Counted from the stretch's first letter, positions 9,579-18,937 are shown. The stretch: DNA of 64,000 nucleotides from Erythrobacteraceae bacterium CCH12-C2 (GCA_001556995.1 LSKF01000050.1:91719-155718); one strand, 5' to 3'. Notes: generated by a model not told the origin, from the sequence alone. Numbers and translations: made by a program.

Positions 9579-10838
9579 TCATAGCTTTGCGGTGAGATCA
9601 TCGAGCGCCTTGGCGGCGGCGAGAATATCGGCTGGTTTGTGCGCCGCTTCGAGCCGCGCGGCGCGGTGGGTGAAGGGTTCTTCGCCCGGCAGGCGGAGCG
9701 CCAGCGCGGCGTCGATCAGCTGCGGATCGGGCCGGGCGAGGCTCAGCCGGTCGGCCAGCCTGCGCGCCGTCAGCGCCACGTATGCCCCCGGCAGCAGGCG
9801 CAAGCGCCGCGCGCGCAGGATCAGCCCCGCGCCGTTGGCAATCAGCCGCTGCTTGCCAAAGGCGATGGCCGGACCCGCCGCCGCAGCGGGCGGGCCAAAG
9901 CGCTGGAACGCGCGCCAGCCGATAATCAGCAGCGCCAGCAGCAGGCACAGCGTCGCGGCGAGGAAGGGTGGGCGGAAGGCGAGCGTCAGCAGGTTTTCCG
10001 ACGCGCCGTAGCCATGCTGGGTGAGATCGAAGGTCACCCCTTCGATGTCGCCGCCGTAGGTCACCTCCTCGACCAGCGCGAGCGCGGCGGCAGCGCGGGT
10101 TTTGTCGGCAAGGCCGTAATTGTTCACGAGGTCGGGCTCAGTCACGAAGACCGTCCAATGCGCCTCCTCGTAATAGGGGGTGCCCTCCTGCCCCACGACC
10201 TTGAGCGCCAGCGTGTGCCCGGCCGCGTCGGTCACCAGCGGCTCGTGGAGCGGGCCATCCTCGGCGTAGAGAATGGTGCGGGTCGGCAGCCTGCCCGCCA
10301 GCCCGAGCCCGTCCCATTCCGGCGCTTCATCGGCGGCCAGCTCTTCCTTGAAGTGCTCAAAGCCATAGGGCGCGGGCAGATCGGCGGTCCATTCGGTCCG
10401 TTCGGCACCCTCGAGGACCACCCAGTCCGTCTTGAACTTTTCCTGTACCTCGGAGGGGAGGAATCGCGGCGGCGGGCCTGCGCTCCACTTGGGCAGGATC
10501 ACCAGCGTCGGGCCAAGGCCTTCGCGCTTTTGCAGGATTTTGGCGAATTCATCAGGGTCGACAAAGGTGGGCGGGGTGAGCACCAGCAGGTCTTCGGTCT
10601 CAAGGCCTGCCGGGCTGCGCGAGCGGTTGACCGCGTAGCCCTCGGCCTCGAGCAACCGCACCAGCCCGGCATAGCCGTTCAGCCCCTTGGCCGCCGCATG
10701 GGCCGCGCCATTGGCGCGGCGCGGGCCAAACTCAGCGCCTTCGGCAATCAGCCAGACGAGGCCGAGAAACAGCGCAAAGCCGACAGCGATCAACGCCAAA
10801 GCGCCGCCGCGTGAGAAGGCGGGCGCGGCCCCGCTCAC
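9579..10838 (-). CDS. DUF4350 domain membrane protein
   Basis: About 419 residues starting with GTG at 10838, whose GTGA overlaps the DUF4129 stop codon. The N-terminal helix ([19 protein letters not shown]) is followed by a DUF4350 region containing [16 protein letters not shown] and [14 protein letters not shown] second membrane helix occurs near residue 300 ([17 protein letters not shown]), followed by a cytosolic tail. The protein resembles ABC-type auxiliary subunits related to GldG. Its function is unknown, and it is a standard member of DUF4129-DUF4350-MoxR-DUF58 operons. Confidence 0.82.
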   Translation of the reverse strand: MSGAAPAFSRGGALALIAVGFALFLGLVWLIAEGAEFGPRRANGAAHAAAKGLNGYAGLVRLLEAEGYAVNRSRSPAGLETEDLLVLTPPTFVDPDEFAKILQKREGLGPTLVILPKWSAGPPPRFLPSEVQEKFKTDWVVLEGAERTEWTADLPAPYGFEHFKEELAADEAPEWDGLGLAGRLPTRTILYAEDGPLHEPLVTDAAGHTLALKVVGQEGTPYYEEAHWTVFVTEPDLVNNYGLADKTRAAAALALVEEVTYGGDIEGVTFDLTQHGYGASENLLTLAFRPPFLAATLCLLLALLIIGWRAFQRFGPPAAAAGPAIAFGKQRLIANGAGLILRARRLRLLPGAYVALTARRLADRLSLARPDPQLIDAALALRLPGEEPFTHRAARLEAAHKPADILAAAKALDDLTAKL

Positions 10839-11533
10839 CGCGCGCGCTCCGGCTGGGCGAGGCGGGCGAGCGCGAATTCGGCATAGGCCGCGCGTGCCGC
10901 GTCCCAATCATCGCGGCTCAGCGCCCTGAGGGCGAAGAGGCTGTGCTCCACCCGCTCGGCGATCACCCGGAAGGCGGTGCGCGCGGCCTCGGGCAGGGCG
11001 GGCAGGGCGGCGAGTTCGCGCGCGGTGCTTGATGGCTCGACCCAGCCGGGCCGGGCATCGGCAATATGGGCCACACTGCGCTGGAGCAGCAGCCGGGTCG
11101 CTTCGTCAAAGCGGCCCTCTGCGGCGAGCCGGTCGGCATCCTCCAACAGGGCGAGCGTCGCCGCGCGGTCGGGCTGCCAGACCTCTTCCGCCGTGGTCTC
11201 CCGCGCTTTCCGGCGGGCGTCAGAACCGGGGCCGAAGAGCCGCACCAGCAGCACCACGACAAAGATCACCAGCGCCGCCAGCAAGACCCATTGCAGCCAC
11301 CACCACGACGCCCCCAGCAACTGGCCGAGGGGCGCAAAGAATTCCGCCAGCCAGGCGAACAGCTTGGCCAGCATCTGCTCGAACCAGTTGGGTTCGGGGG
11401 GCTTTATTTCAGGTATGTCGACAGGCGCAAATTGCAGATCGCCGTCCTTGCGGATGTCCGCCCAGGCGGCGGCCGAGGATGCGCCTGAATCGTCCTGAGG
11501 TTCGCTAAGGGTGGTCGGGGCCGCTGCGCTCAT
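10835..11533 (-). CDS. DUF4129 domain protein, first gene of the MoxR operon
   Basis: About 232 residues starting at the ATG at 11533 (MSAAAPTTLSEPQDD). A single strong membrane helix, WVLLAALVIFVVVLLVRLFG, is preceded by an amphipathic Trp-rich segment. It is followed by a cytosolic DUF4129 region containing GRFDEATRLLLQRSVAHI and SSTARELAALP. In some Actinobacteria DUF4129 is fused to transglutaminase-like proteins; here it stands alone. It heads the operon, and a further upstream reading to 11734 is rejected because it lacks domain similarity and runs into the pheA 3' end. Confidence 0.8.
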   Translation of the reverse strand: MSAAAPTTLSEPQDDSGASSAAAWADIRKDGDLQFAPVDIPEIKPPEPNWFEQMLAKLFAWLAEFFAPLGQLLGASWWWLQWVLLAALVIFVVVLLVRLFGPGSDARRKARETTAEEVWQPDRAATLALLEDADRLAAEGRFDEATRLLLQRSVAHIADARPGWVEPSSTARELAALPALPEAARTAFRVIAERVEHSLFALRALSRDDWDAARAAYAEFALARLAQPERAR

Positions 11534-11594
11534 GCCTGCGCGGTGGTGGCACGCCTCCCCCGTGGGCGCAACCGGGAAACCGCCGCCGTGGCGC

Positions 11595-12488
11595 TCAGCC
11601 CCGCGCCCGCCCCTGCCGATAGCTGCCGAGGATGCGCAATTCCTTGGAATGGAACGCGCATTCCTCCAGCGCGCGGTCCACCGCCGGATCGCCCGGCACG
11701 CCGATGATATCGGCATAAAATGTGGTCGCGGCAAAGCTGGCGCCCTGCTGGTAGCTTTCCAGCTTGGTCATGTTGACCCCGTTGGTGGCAAACCCGCCCA
11801 AGGCCTTGTAGAGTGCGGCCGGGATGTTCTTCACCTCGAAGATGAAGGTGGTCATCACCGCCTCGCCTGCGAGCGCCTCGGGTGAGAGGGCGTGGCGGGC
11901 CAGCACCACGAAGCGGGTCATGTTGTCGGGCGAATCCTCGACATTTTCGGTGATGATCTTGAGGCCATAAAGCTCCGCCGCGATGGCGGGCGCGATGGCG
12001 GCGACACCCCGATCGCCGCGCTCGGCCACATAGGCTGCCGCGCCCGCGGTGTCGGCATGGCTCAGCGGCACGATCCCGCGTTCGCGCAGGAACCGGCGCG
12101 ATTGGCCGAGCGCCTGCGGGTGGCTGTACGCCGCTTCAAACGGACCGTCTCCCAGCGCCATCAGCGCATGGTGGATCGGCATGAAATACTCGCCCACGAT
12201 CGCGAGCCCGCTTTCGGGGAGCAGAAAGTGGATATCGGCCACGCGCCCGTGCTGCGAATTCTCGATCGGGATGATCGCATGCCCCGCGCGCCCATCCTTC
12301 ACCGCCTCCAGCGCGTCTTCAAAGCTGAAGCACGGCAACGGCAAAAGATCAGGCCGCGCTTCGATGGCGGCGCGGTGCGAATTGGCCCCCGGCGATCCCT
12401 GAAACGCAATCGCGCGCGCCGGATCGGCGGCAGCGGCAGCGCGCATGGCATCGACAATCGCAAGGGCAGGGGCGGGGAAGGATCGCAT
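11595..12488 (-). CDS. pheA: Prephenate dehydratase
   Basis: A 297-residue monofunctional prephenate dehydratase, which converts prephenate to phenylpyruvate in phenylalanine synthesis in the cytosol. The catalytic PDT domain starts with AIAFQGSPGANSHRAA and includes IPIENSQHGRVADIHFLL and NMTRFVVLAR. A C-terminal ACT domain (about residues 205-290, with FATNGVNMTKLESYQQG) should bind phenylalanine for feedback control. It is divergent from the cytochrome c gene, an arrangement I recall as common in sphingomonads. Confidence 0.93.
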   Translation of the reverse strand: MRSFPAPALAIVDAMRAAAAADPARAIAFQGSPGANSHRAAIEARPDLLPLPCFSFEDALEAVKDGRAGHAIIPIENSQHGRVADIHFLLPESGLAIVGEYFMPIHHALMALGDGPFEAAYSHPQALGQSRRFLRERGIVPLSHADTAGAAAYVAERGDRGVAAIAPAIAAELYGLKIITENVEDSPDNMTRFVVLARHALSPEALAGEAVMTTFIFEVKNIPAALYKALGGFATNGVNMTKLESYQQGASFAATTFYADIIGVPGDPAVDRALEECAFHSKELRILGSYRQGRARG

Positions 12489-12608
12489 GGTGGGCTAGGC
12501 TGCTAGAGCGCTCGGGCCACGGCGGCAAGCCTGCTTGCAAAAGGTGCAAGAATTGATGCCACGTTGAGTCTTGCGCCCTTGGCGGGCCGACACTATGGGC
12601 CTGCCGGG

Positions 12609-13310
12609 ATGACACAGGACAATTCTTCGCAGGGTAACGCCGCAGGCCAGAATGGTGGCGGCGATTTGTTCAACACCGTGGCGGGCTGGGTGCTGTTTGC
12701 CGCTGGTCTCGGGCTGGGTCTGTCGATCCTCTCGGGCAAGTATTTCCACGGCGACAAACCGGAGCGGCCCGAAAAGCTCGGCTATGTCATTGAAGGCGCG
12801 GTCGAGGAATCGGCTGGCCCTGCTGAAATGACCATGGCCGAAGCGCTCAACGCGGTGCCTGCAGCCGAGCTGATCGCGGCCGGCGAGAAGGCCTTTTCCA
12901 AGTGCCAGAGCTGCCACACGATCGACCAAGGCGGTGCCAACGGCATCGGCCCCAATCTCTATGGGACCATGGGCAAGGCCGTCGCGAGCCACCCCGGTTT
13001 TGCTTACAGCGCCGAGTTGAAGGCGCTGGGCGGCAATTGGGATTGGGACCGCATGAATGAGTGGCTCAAGAACCCCAAGGGCTATGTCGCGGGCACCAAG
13101 ATGAGCTTTGCTGGCCTCTCGAAGATCGAAGATCGCGCCGCGATTGCGATGTACCTGAACTCGAAGGGCTCAAACCTGCCGGTTCCGGCCTTCGTCGCTG
13201 ACGCGGCGGCTTCGACCACGGCTGAAGGCGCGGCTCCGGCAGAAGGCGAAGCGGCTGCTCCGGCTGACGGCGCGGCTCCTGCTGAAGGCGCGCCCGCACC
13301 CGCACCCTGA
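12609..13310 (+). CDS. Membrane-anchored class I cytochrome c (CycM-like)
   Basis: About 233 residues. An N-terminal signal anchor (GWVLFAAGLGLGLSILSG) is not followed by a cleavage site, so the haem domain is held at the periplasmic face of the inner membrane. The haem motif is KCQSCHTI and the likely methionine ligand lies in GTKMSFAG. The layout matches CycM/cytochrome c552, which carries electrons from the bc1 complex to terminal oxidase. The last 45 residues are a degenerate Ala/Pro/Glu repeat of no known function. I choose the ATG at 12609 (MTQDNSS) over the longer reading from 12564. Confidence 0.9.
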   Translation: MTQDNSSQGNAAGQNGGGDLFNTVAGWVLFAAGLGLGLSILSGKYFHGDKPERPEKLGYVIEGAVEESAGPAEMTMAEALNAVPAAELIAAGEKAFSKCQSCHTIDQGGANGIGPNLYGTMGKAVASHPGFAYSAELKALGGNWDWDRMNEWLKNPKGYVAGTKMSFAGLSKIEDRAAIAMYLNSKGSNLPVPAFVADAAASTTAEGAAPAEGEAAAPADGAAPAEGAPAPAP

Positions 13311-13326
13311 CAGGCAGGCGGCTGGC

Positions 13327-13986
13327 TTAGCCCTTGAACCCCTGAGCAATGACATACCACTCCGACGAGCCCTTGCGGCTCGCCGGGGGTTTGGCGTGTT
13401 TCACCACGGTAAAGTGCTTCTTCAGCAGCGTGAGCAGATCGCTGTCGGTCCCGCCTGCCAGCACCTTGGCCACGAAAGCGCCCCCCGGTGCGAGGTTTTC
13501 GGCGGCGAACCACGCGGCGGCTTCCACCAGGCCCATGGTGCGCAGGTGATCGGTCTGCTTGTGACCGACGGTGTTGGCCGCCATGTCCGACAGCACCAGA
13601 TCGGGCGGGCCTCCCAGAGCCTCGGCAAGTTTCGCCGGGGCTTCATCGGCCATGAAATCCATCTGGAAGATCGTCACCCCCTCGATCGGGTCAACGGGGA
13701 GCAGATCGATCCCCACCACCTCGGCCTTGGGCACACGGGCGCGCACCACCTGCGTCCATCCGCCCGGCGCAATGCCGAGATCGACCACGCGCTGCACCCC
13801 CTTGAGCAAGCCAAAGCGTTCATCGAGTTCCAGCAGCTTGTACGCCGCGCGGCTGCGATAGCCATCGGCCTTGGCCTGCCGCACATAGGGATCATTGAGC
13901 TGGCGTTCGAGCCAGCGCACCTGTGAAGCGGTGCGGCCCTTGGCGGTCTTGACGCGCTTGCTTGGCGCCTTGGTGCCGCGGGTCAT
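13327..13986 (-). CDS. rlmE: 23S rRNA 2'-O-ribose U2552 methyltransferase RlmE (FtsJ/RrmJ)
   Basis: About 219 residues of the RrmJ/FtsJ family, which methylates the 2'-OH of U2552 in 23S rRNA late in 50S assembly using SAM. Visible are YRSRAAYKLLELDERFGL (catalytic Lys region), DLGIAPGGWTQVV (SAM loop), LSDMAANTVGHKQTDH (catalytic Asp) and the catalytic Lys in GGAFVAKVLAGG. The ATG at 13986 overlaps the ppx/gppA stop by four bases, so the two are coupled. The first 30 residues are basic, as in other alphaproteobacterial RlmE proteins. Confidence 0.93.
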   Translation of the reverse strand: MTRGTKAPSKRVKTAKGRTASQVRWLERQLNDPYVRQAKADGYRSRAAYKLLELDERFGLLKGVQRVVDLGIAPGGWTQVVRARVPKAEVVGIDLLPVDPIEGVTIFQMDFMADEAPAKLAEALGGPPDLVLSDMAANTVGHKQTDHLRTMGLVEAAAWFAAENLAPGGAFVAKVLAGGTDSDLLTLLKKHFTVVKHAKPPASRKGSSEWYVIAQGFKG

Positions 13987-15251
13987 GCCCGGTTTCGCCC
14001 GCTCTTGGGCCCGTTGCTCTGGCCCGAGCGCTGTTGCTGCAAGGCCCGCAGGGAGCGTTCGGACTGGCGCTCGGCGGCCATGAGGCTGCGCAGGATGCCT
14101 TCGCGAATGCCGCGGTCCGCTACCCCCAGCCGCCGCGCGGGCCACAGGTCGAGGATCGCCTCCAGAATCGCGCAGCCCGCCACCACCAGATCAGCCCGGT
14201 CCTGCCCGATGCAGGGCAAGGTGCTGCGTTCATAGGGCGTCATCACCGAAAGCCGCGCGCTGATTTCGCGCATTTCCCCTGCCGGCACGATCAGCCCGTC
14301 CACAGCCTTGCGATCATAGCTGGGGAGTTCGAGATAGAGGCTGGCGAGCGTCGTCGCCGTGCCGCTGGTCCCGAGCAGGCGGATGTCGGGATGCCGCGCG
14401 GAGGCGGCGACCCGCGCGGCGAAGGGCGCGAAGCTGTCCGATACCATCTGTTTCATCCGGGCATAGCGGTCGATCCGCGCCGCCTCGCTGTCCTCGCCCC
14501 GGCCGACGGTATCGGTCAAGGAGACCACGCCCCACGGCACGCTCTGCCAGTCGAGGATGCGCGGCACCCGGCTCGCCTCGGCCCCGCTGGCCTCGACCAG
14601 CACCAGCTCGGTCGATCCGCCGCCGATGTCGAAGATCACCGCAGGGCCTTCGCCCGCCTCCAGCAGGATATGGCACCCCAGCACTGCCAGCCGCGCCTCT
14701 TCCTCGGCGCTGATGATGTCGAGCGCGATGCCGGTTTCGCGGCGCACCCGTTCGATAAAATCAAAGCCATTGCTCGCCCGGCGACACGCCTCTGTGGCGA
14801 CCGAGCGGGCGAGACGGACATTGCGGCGTTGCAGCTTGTCGGCGCAGATCGTGAGCGCCGATAGCGTGCGATCCATCGCCGCATCGGACAGCCGCCCGCT
14901 GGTCGCGAGCCCCTCGCCCAGCTTCACCACCCGGCTGAAGGCATCGATCACGGTAAAATCGCGGCCCGAGGGGCGGGCGATCAGCAGGCGGCAATTGTTG
15001 GTGCCAAGGTCAAGCGCGGCGTAAGCCTCGCCATGCTGGGCCGTTTTCATGGTGCCGATAGCGGCCAAGTCCGGCGCGCTGCGCCCTTGACCCGCAGCCG
15101 GCGATGCGCCGCCGCCCCGGCCATCGCGGCCGTTTTTCCGACAATCCTGCTGAGAGGGGCGCTTGTAGCGGAAATCGGCTACCTTGCCGGACTTGCCGCC
15201 CCGTTTCTTCCCAGCACTTTTATTCCTGTCCGGCGGGAGAGTGTCCGCCAT
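13983..15251 (-). CDS. Ppx/GppA family phosphatase (exopolyphosphatase / pppGpp hydrolase)
   Basis: A 422-residue protein with an ASKHA phosphatase fold: AALDLGTNNCRLLIA (phosphate 1), VIFDIGGGSTELVLVE (phosphate 2) and LLGTSGTATTLASL. Members remove terminal phosphate from polyphosphate or from pppGpp; which one cannot be told here. The N-terminal 65 residues are Lys/Arg/Gly-rich and low complexity. The start could be the ATG at 15251 or the internal ATG at 15050 (MKTAQHGEAYAA), directly before the domain. I keep the longer form with modest confidence. It is the first gene of a two-gene operon with rlmE. Confidence 0.88.
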   Translation of the reverse strand: MADTLPPDRNKSAGKKRGGKSGKVADFRYKRPSQQDCRKNGRDGRGGGASPAAGQGRSAPDLAAIGTMKTAQHGEAYAALDLGTNNCRLLIARPSGRDFTVIDAFSRVVKLGEGLATSGRLSDAAMDRTLSALTICADKLQRRNVRLARSVATEACRRASNGFDFIERVRRETGIALDIISAEEEARLAVLGCHILLEAGEGPAVIFDIGGGSTELVLVEASGAEASRVPRILDWQSVPWGVVSLTDTVGRGEDSEAARIDRYARMKQMVSDSFAPFAARVAASARHPDIRLLGTSGTATTLASLYLELPSYDRKAVDGLIVPAGEMREISARLSVMTPYERSTLPCIGQDRADLVVAGCAILEAILDLWPARRLGVADRGIREGILRSLMAAERQSERSLRALQQQRSGQSNGPKSGRNRA

Positions 15252-15433
15252 GATCGCTTTGCTTCCATATCACCCCGCGCGCTGCACTGGCGCGGGGCAC
15301 TTGACAACAAAACTACCCCAAGCCCCGCGCAAGAGCAAGCAGCCCCCGGCAAACGGCGTGCTTGACCTTGCGGCCGCGCGAAACTAGAGGGCGCGCTTGT
15401 CGTCGCAGCCGGACCGCCGCGCGCGAAGGCCAA

Positions 15434-15507
15434 TGCCCCGTCCTCTAATGGTAAGAGAGCGGACTCTGACTCCGTCAATCAAGGTTCGAATCCTTGCGGG
15501 GCATCCA
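15434..15507 (+). tRNA. tRNA-Gln (CTG)
   Basis: The seven-base acceptor stem TGCCCCG pairs with CGGGGCA. The D-loop reads TCTAATGGTAAGAG, the anticodon loop CTCTGAC has anticodon CTG at 15466-15468, and the T-loop contains GGTTCGAATCC. CCA is encoded at 15505-15507. The gene stands between ppx/gppA and an AT-richer orphan gene. Confidence 0.95.
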
Positions 15508-15594
15508 GCCATATGATCAACGGCTTATGGACTCTGGGTCCATTATCAGGGACAAGACTGGCCGGGATTGGTTCGCGGCGGTGTTCTTGGTTCA

Positions 15595-16581
15595 ATGCTT
15601 AACCGCACTAGGCGCAAGAGAGATCATAACATTGGGCGCGGTTTTGCGCTTCTGTTGGCATTTGCCCTCGTATCCTTAGTCGTCGGTTATCTCGCGTTTA
15701 TCTCAGGTGTCGAAGCTGAGCGCGGTCAAAAATATGCCGATGCGTATGCCCAAAGCGCCAAAGAAGATGCGAAGCGCGCATGCATCGGTAAGGAGTCGTC
15801 GTTGGCGTTCGACTGCGTCTATGAACGCGTAGAGGCAAGCCAAGACCAAGCTAATGCCCGCCAAGAATTGGAGGCCCAGCAAGGGATGCTGTTTTGGGCC
15901 GCTGTTATGGCCTTTGTTGCGATTGCCTCAGTCATCCTTACCGCAGCGGCTCTCTGGTACATTCGAGGAACTTTGCTCGAAACCGAAAAGATCGCCAGAG
16001 ACAGCAGACGAACAGCTAAGGCGTCCCAAGACGCTACTCGAGCAATGGTAGAAGCAAACCAGATTTCACAAGAAGCTCATCGGCCATGGCTTGGTATTTC
16101 TGCCGAGATTTTTCATATAGGAAAATTAAAGAACCAAGTAGTTACAATTTCTCTCAACGTTAAAGTCAAAAATTATTCACAATATCCAGTGCGCAATGTG
16201 AGGGTTGCAGCCCACGGACATTTTTGGATTGGCGGGTATAAGGGAACTACTTCAATTGATGACGATAAGAGCTTTTTAGATTATTTCCTTTCGGAAAGCA
16301 CCAATTTTGGGGGCCAATCTGTTTTTCCTCAGGACGAGATTGTGATTTTGACGCACGCCTCACTGATGGACCCAGATGGTCTCTTAATACAAAATCCTCT
16401 TTGCACCGTAACGATTATGGCACGCTACGAGCACAGCGCTGGTGTCGGGGAAACGATAAGCAGTTTCCTGATGTTCTTGCCAAAGCAGGGACCTAAACTC
16501 CCTAAGGCCGACATAGCTGAGGGTTGGGTAAAGCCCAACGTGGTTCTGACACCGATGCCAAACGGAACAACTGCCGCTTAA
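15595..16581 (+). CDS. Hypothetical two-helix membrane protein, AT-rich
   Basis: About 328 residues, not recognised. The N-terminus is basic, followed by a membrane helix (GFALLLAFALVSLVVGYLAF), a short periplasmic loop with two cysteines (KRACIGKESSLAFDCVYE), a second helix near residues 97-118 and a coiled-coil stretch rich in Ala/Arg/Gln. A beta-rich C-terminal domain starts at HRPWLGISAEIF. The coding sequence becomes clearly AT-richer in its second half than its neighbours. It lies 87 bases after tRNA-Gln, a common integration site, which suggests acquired cargo. A TTG at 15568 could be an alternative start. Confidence 0.6.
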   Translation: MLNRTRRKRDHNIGRGFALLLAFALVSLVVGYLAFISGVEAERGQKYADAYAQSAKEDAKRACIGKESSLAFDCVYERVEASQDQANARQELEAQQGMLFWAAVMAFVAIASVILTAAALWYIRGTLLETEKIARDSRRTAKASQDATRAMVEANQISQEAHRPWLGISAEIFHIGKLKNQVVTISLNVKVKNYSQYPVRNVRVAAHGHFWIGGYKGTTSIDDDKSFLDYFLSESTNFGGQSVFPQDEIVILTHASLMDPDGLLIQNPLCTVTIMARYEHSAGVGETISSFLMFLPKQGPKLPKADIAEGWVKPNVVLTPMPNGTTAA

Positions 16582-16741
16582 GCTTCAATTGATGACACCT
16601 GTCATCACGGCGGCGACTTTTAACAGCATCATTGCGTACCTGCTTCATAATTCTCCGACAACGCACCACCTTTGCTCCCCGCAAAACATCCCCAAAGCAA
16701 AGCGGTTGCGGCGCTAACCGGCTCCCACTAGGGGTCTCACC

Positions 16742-17617
16742 ATGACCGAAAAAGACCTGACCGACCGCAAGTTCTACCGCGCTGGCGAGGAGACTCGCTT
16801 TGCCGAGGGTGGCCCCGAGCGCACGCCGCAGACCGTCCACCCGGCTTACAAGCTCGCTTTCCGCGACACCGATTTCCTGCTGCGCGATGAGCTGCGCCCG
16901 GTGCGGTTTCAGCTGGAATTGCTCAAGCCCGAAATGCTGCTCGATGAAGCCCGCGTCGGCTCGACGCTGGTGATGTATGGCTCGGCGCGCATTCCCTCGC
17001 CCAAGGAGGCTGAGGCGAAGCTGGAGGCGGCCAAGGGCGGCAGCGAATATGAGCAGAAGGTCGCCCAGCGGCTGGCGGACAAGGCGAAGTATTATGACGA
17101 GGCCTATCGCCTCGCCCGGCTGGTCAGCGAAAAGGGGATCATCGAGAATGGTGAGCGCCAGTTCGTCATCACCACCGGCGGCGGGCCTTCGATCATGGAG
17201 GCGGGCAATCGCGGGGCTTCGGACGCGGGGAGCGAATCGATCGGGCTCAACATCGTGCTCCCGCACGAACAGGCACCGAACCCCTATGTGACGCCTTACC
17301 TCAGCTTCCAGTTCCACTATTTCGCGCTGCGCAAGATGCACTTCCTGCTGCGCGCCCGCGCGGTGGCGGTGTTCCCCGGCGGGTTCGGGACGTTTGATGA
17401 ATTCTTCGAGCTCATCACCCTCATTCAGACCGGCAAGATGAAGCCGATCCCGATCATCCTGTTCGGCAAGGAGTTCTGGACCCGCGTGGTGGATTTCGAG
17501 GCGCTGGCCGAGGAAGGCGTGATCTCGAAGAGCGATCTCGACCTGTTCCAGTGGTGCGAAACCGCCGAGGAAGCCTGGGCCTGCATATGCGCTTTCTATG
17601 AGCTCCCCCGCACCTGA
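16742..17617 (+). CDS. LOG family protein (TIGR00730-like, possible cytokinin riboside 5'-monophosphate phosphoribohydrolase)
   Basis: A 291-residue Rossmann-fold protein with the LOG nucleotide motif PGGFGTFDEFFE and the preceding block VITTGGGPSIMEAGNRGA. LOG enzymes split N6-modified AMP, or other nucleotide monophosphates, into base and ribose 5-phosphate. Such genes were formerly mislabelled lysine decarboxylase. The N-terminal 75 residues are an extension typical of the long bacterial subgroup, so the true substrate may differ from cytokinin. The next gene starts 20 bases before this one stops. Confidence 0.85.
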   Translation: MTEKDLTDRKFYRAGEETRFAEGGPERTPQTVHPAYKLAFRDTDFLLRDELRPVRFQLELLKPEMLLDEARVGSTLVMYGSARIPSPKEAEAKLEAAKGGSEYEQKVAQRLADKAKYYDEAYRLARLVSEKGIIENGERQFVITTGGGPSIMEAGNRGASDAGSESIGLNIVLPHEQAPNPYVTPYLSFQFHYFALRKMHFLLRARAVAVFPGGFGTFDEFFELITLIQTGKMKPIPIILFGKEFWTRVVDFEALAEEGVISKSDLDLFQWCETAEEAWACICAFYELPRT

Positions 17618-18140
17618 CGCAGCGGTGATCCGCACACCCCGGCTGGTGCTGCGCCGGGTGCGGCCTGCCGACGACTTTGCCGGGATGCACGCGGTCCTCT
17701 CGAACGCGCAGGCGATGGCCTATTGGGCGACGCCTCCGCACGACAGCGAGGACCAGACCCGCGCCTGGCTTGCGGCGATGGCGCAGACTACCCCGGACGA
17801 GGGCGATGATTTCATCATCGAATTTGAGGGGCGCGCTGTGGGCAAGGCGGGGTTCTACCGCTTCCCCGATATCGGCTACATCCTCGATCCCGCCTTGTGG
17901 GGGCAGGGGCTGGTGTCCGAGGCGCTGACGCCGATCATCGCGCGGGCCTTTGCCCTGCATGGGCTGGAGCGCATCACCGCCGATGTCGATCCGCGCAACA
18001 CGGCTTCGATACGGCTGCTGGAAAAACTGGGCTTTGCCGAAAGCAACCGGGCCGCAAAGACCTGGCTGATTGCGGGGGAATGGTGCGACAGCGTCTATTT
18101 TGCGCTGACAGCTCAGGACTGGAGCGCACGCACCGCCTGA
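17598..18140 (+). CDS. GNAT acetyltransferase, RimJ/RimL type
   Basis: A 180-residue acetyltransferase of the RimJ/RimL subgroup, recognised by IRTPRLVLRRVRPAD near the start and by ILDPALWGQGLVSEALTPII and NTASIRLLEKLGFAE in the acetyl-CoA fold. These enzymes acetylate N-terminal amines of proteins, or small amines. The ATG at 17598 overlaps the LOG gene by 20 bases, so the two are probably co-transcribed. Its 3' end overlaps the convergent thiD gene by 28 bases. Confidence 0.85.
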   Translation: MSSPAPDAAVIRTPRLVLRRVRPADDFAGMHAVLSNAQAMAYWATPPHDSEDQTRAWLAAMAQTTPDEGDDFIIEFEGRAVGKAGFYRFPDIGYILDPALWGQGLVSEALTPIIARAFALHGLERITADVDPRNTASIRLLEKLGFAESNRAAKTWLIAGEWCDSVYFALTAQDWSARTA

Positions 18141-18937
18141 TGCCCCAGCGGGCCATTGCCCGCGCCGAAACCGGGGGCGGCTTCGATCGCGCGCAGCACG
18201 AATTGGCGGCCCAGCCTGACAGCGTGCTCCAGCGGCTGGCCGTGACCAAGCAGCGTCGCGATTGCTGACGAGAGCGTGCAGCCGGTCCCATGGGTGTGGG
18301 GCGTGTCGATCCGCGCATGATCGAACTGGACCGCGCGCCCGCCATGCGCGGCGGTGGCGGGGATATAGAGCACGTCGATGATCCGCGCGTCCTCGGTATG
18401 CCCACCCTTGGCCAGCACGGCGGCACCTGTGGCTTCGGCGAGTTCCTCGGCGGCGGCGACCATCTGCTCGCTGGTGGCAAGGCTGCGGCCCACCAGATGG
18501 CCGAGCTCGGGCAGGTTGGGGGTGATCAGGCCCGCGAGCGGGAACAGCGTCTCGCGCAGCGCTGCAATCGCAGCCGGATCGATCAGCGCCGCGCCCGAAG
18601 TCGCGATCATCACCGGATCGAGCACGATCGGCACCGGTACATCCTCCAGCGCGCGGGCGACATGGGTGATGATGTCGGCATCATGCAGCATCCCGATCTT
18701 GATCGCATCGACGCCGATATCGCTGAGGCAGGAGGCGATCTGCTCGCCCACCATATCGCCCGCCATCGGCGCAATCGCCTGAACGCCGACGCTGTTCTGC
18801 GCGGTGACTGCCGTTATCGCAGTCATCGCATAGCCGCCGAGCATGGTGATGGTCTTGATATCAGCCTGAATGCCCGCCCCGCCGGAGGAGTCCGACCCGG
18901 CGATGGCGAGGATGCGAGGGGGTGTGCGGGTGGTCAT
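18113..18937 (-). CDS. thiD: Hydroxymethylpyrimidine/phosphomethylpyrimidine kinase ThiD
   Basis: About 274 residues of the ribokinase-like family. ThiD phosphorylates HMP to HMP-P and then HMP-PP for thiamine synthesis in the cytosol. Motifs visible are ILAIAGSDSSGGAGIQADIK at the N-terminus, VLDPVMIATSG in the core, and the anion-hole/catalytic Asp segment THGTGCTLSSAIAT. I use the ATG at 18937 (MTTRTPPRILAIAG). An apparent extension to 19048 is translated from an intergenic repeat and is not real. No THI-box (TPP riboswitch) is evident upstream. Confidence 0.93.
   Translation of the reverse strand: MTTRTPPRILAIAGSDSSGGAGIQADIKTITMLGGYAMTAITAVTAQNSVGVQAIAPMAGDMVGEQIASCLSDIGVDAIKIGMLHDADIITHVARALEDVPVPIVLDPVMIATSGAALIDPAAIAALRETLFPLAGLITPNLPELGHLVGRSLATSEQMVAAAEELAEATGAAVLAKGGHTEDARIIDVLYIPATAAHGGRAVQFDHARIDTPHTHGTGCTLSSAIATLLGHGQPLEHAVRLGRQFVLRAIEAAPGFGAGNGPLGHQAVRALQS

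Noticed and set aside
16562..16586. GGAAC followed by 16 bases at the end of the orphan membrane gene
   Set aside because: The -10 would be TCAA, two or more mismatches from CGTT, and no gene starts where it would be needed.
15497..16690. Possible duplicate of the tRNA-Gln 3' end marking an attachment site (TTGCGGGG and its reverse complement near 16674)
   Set aside because: Only eight bases match and in inverted orientation, so it is not evidence of integration.
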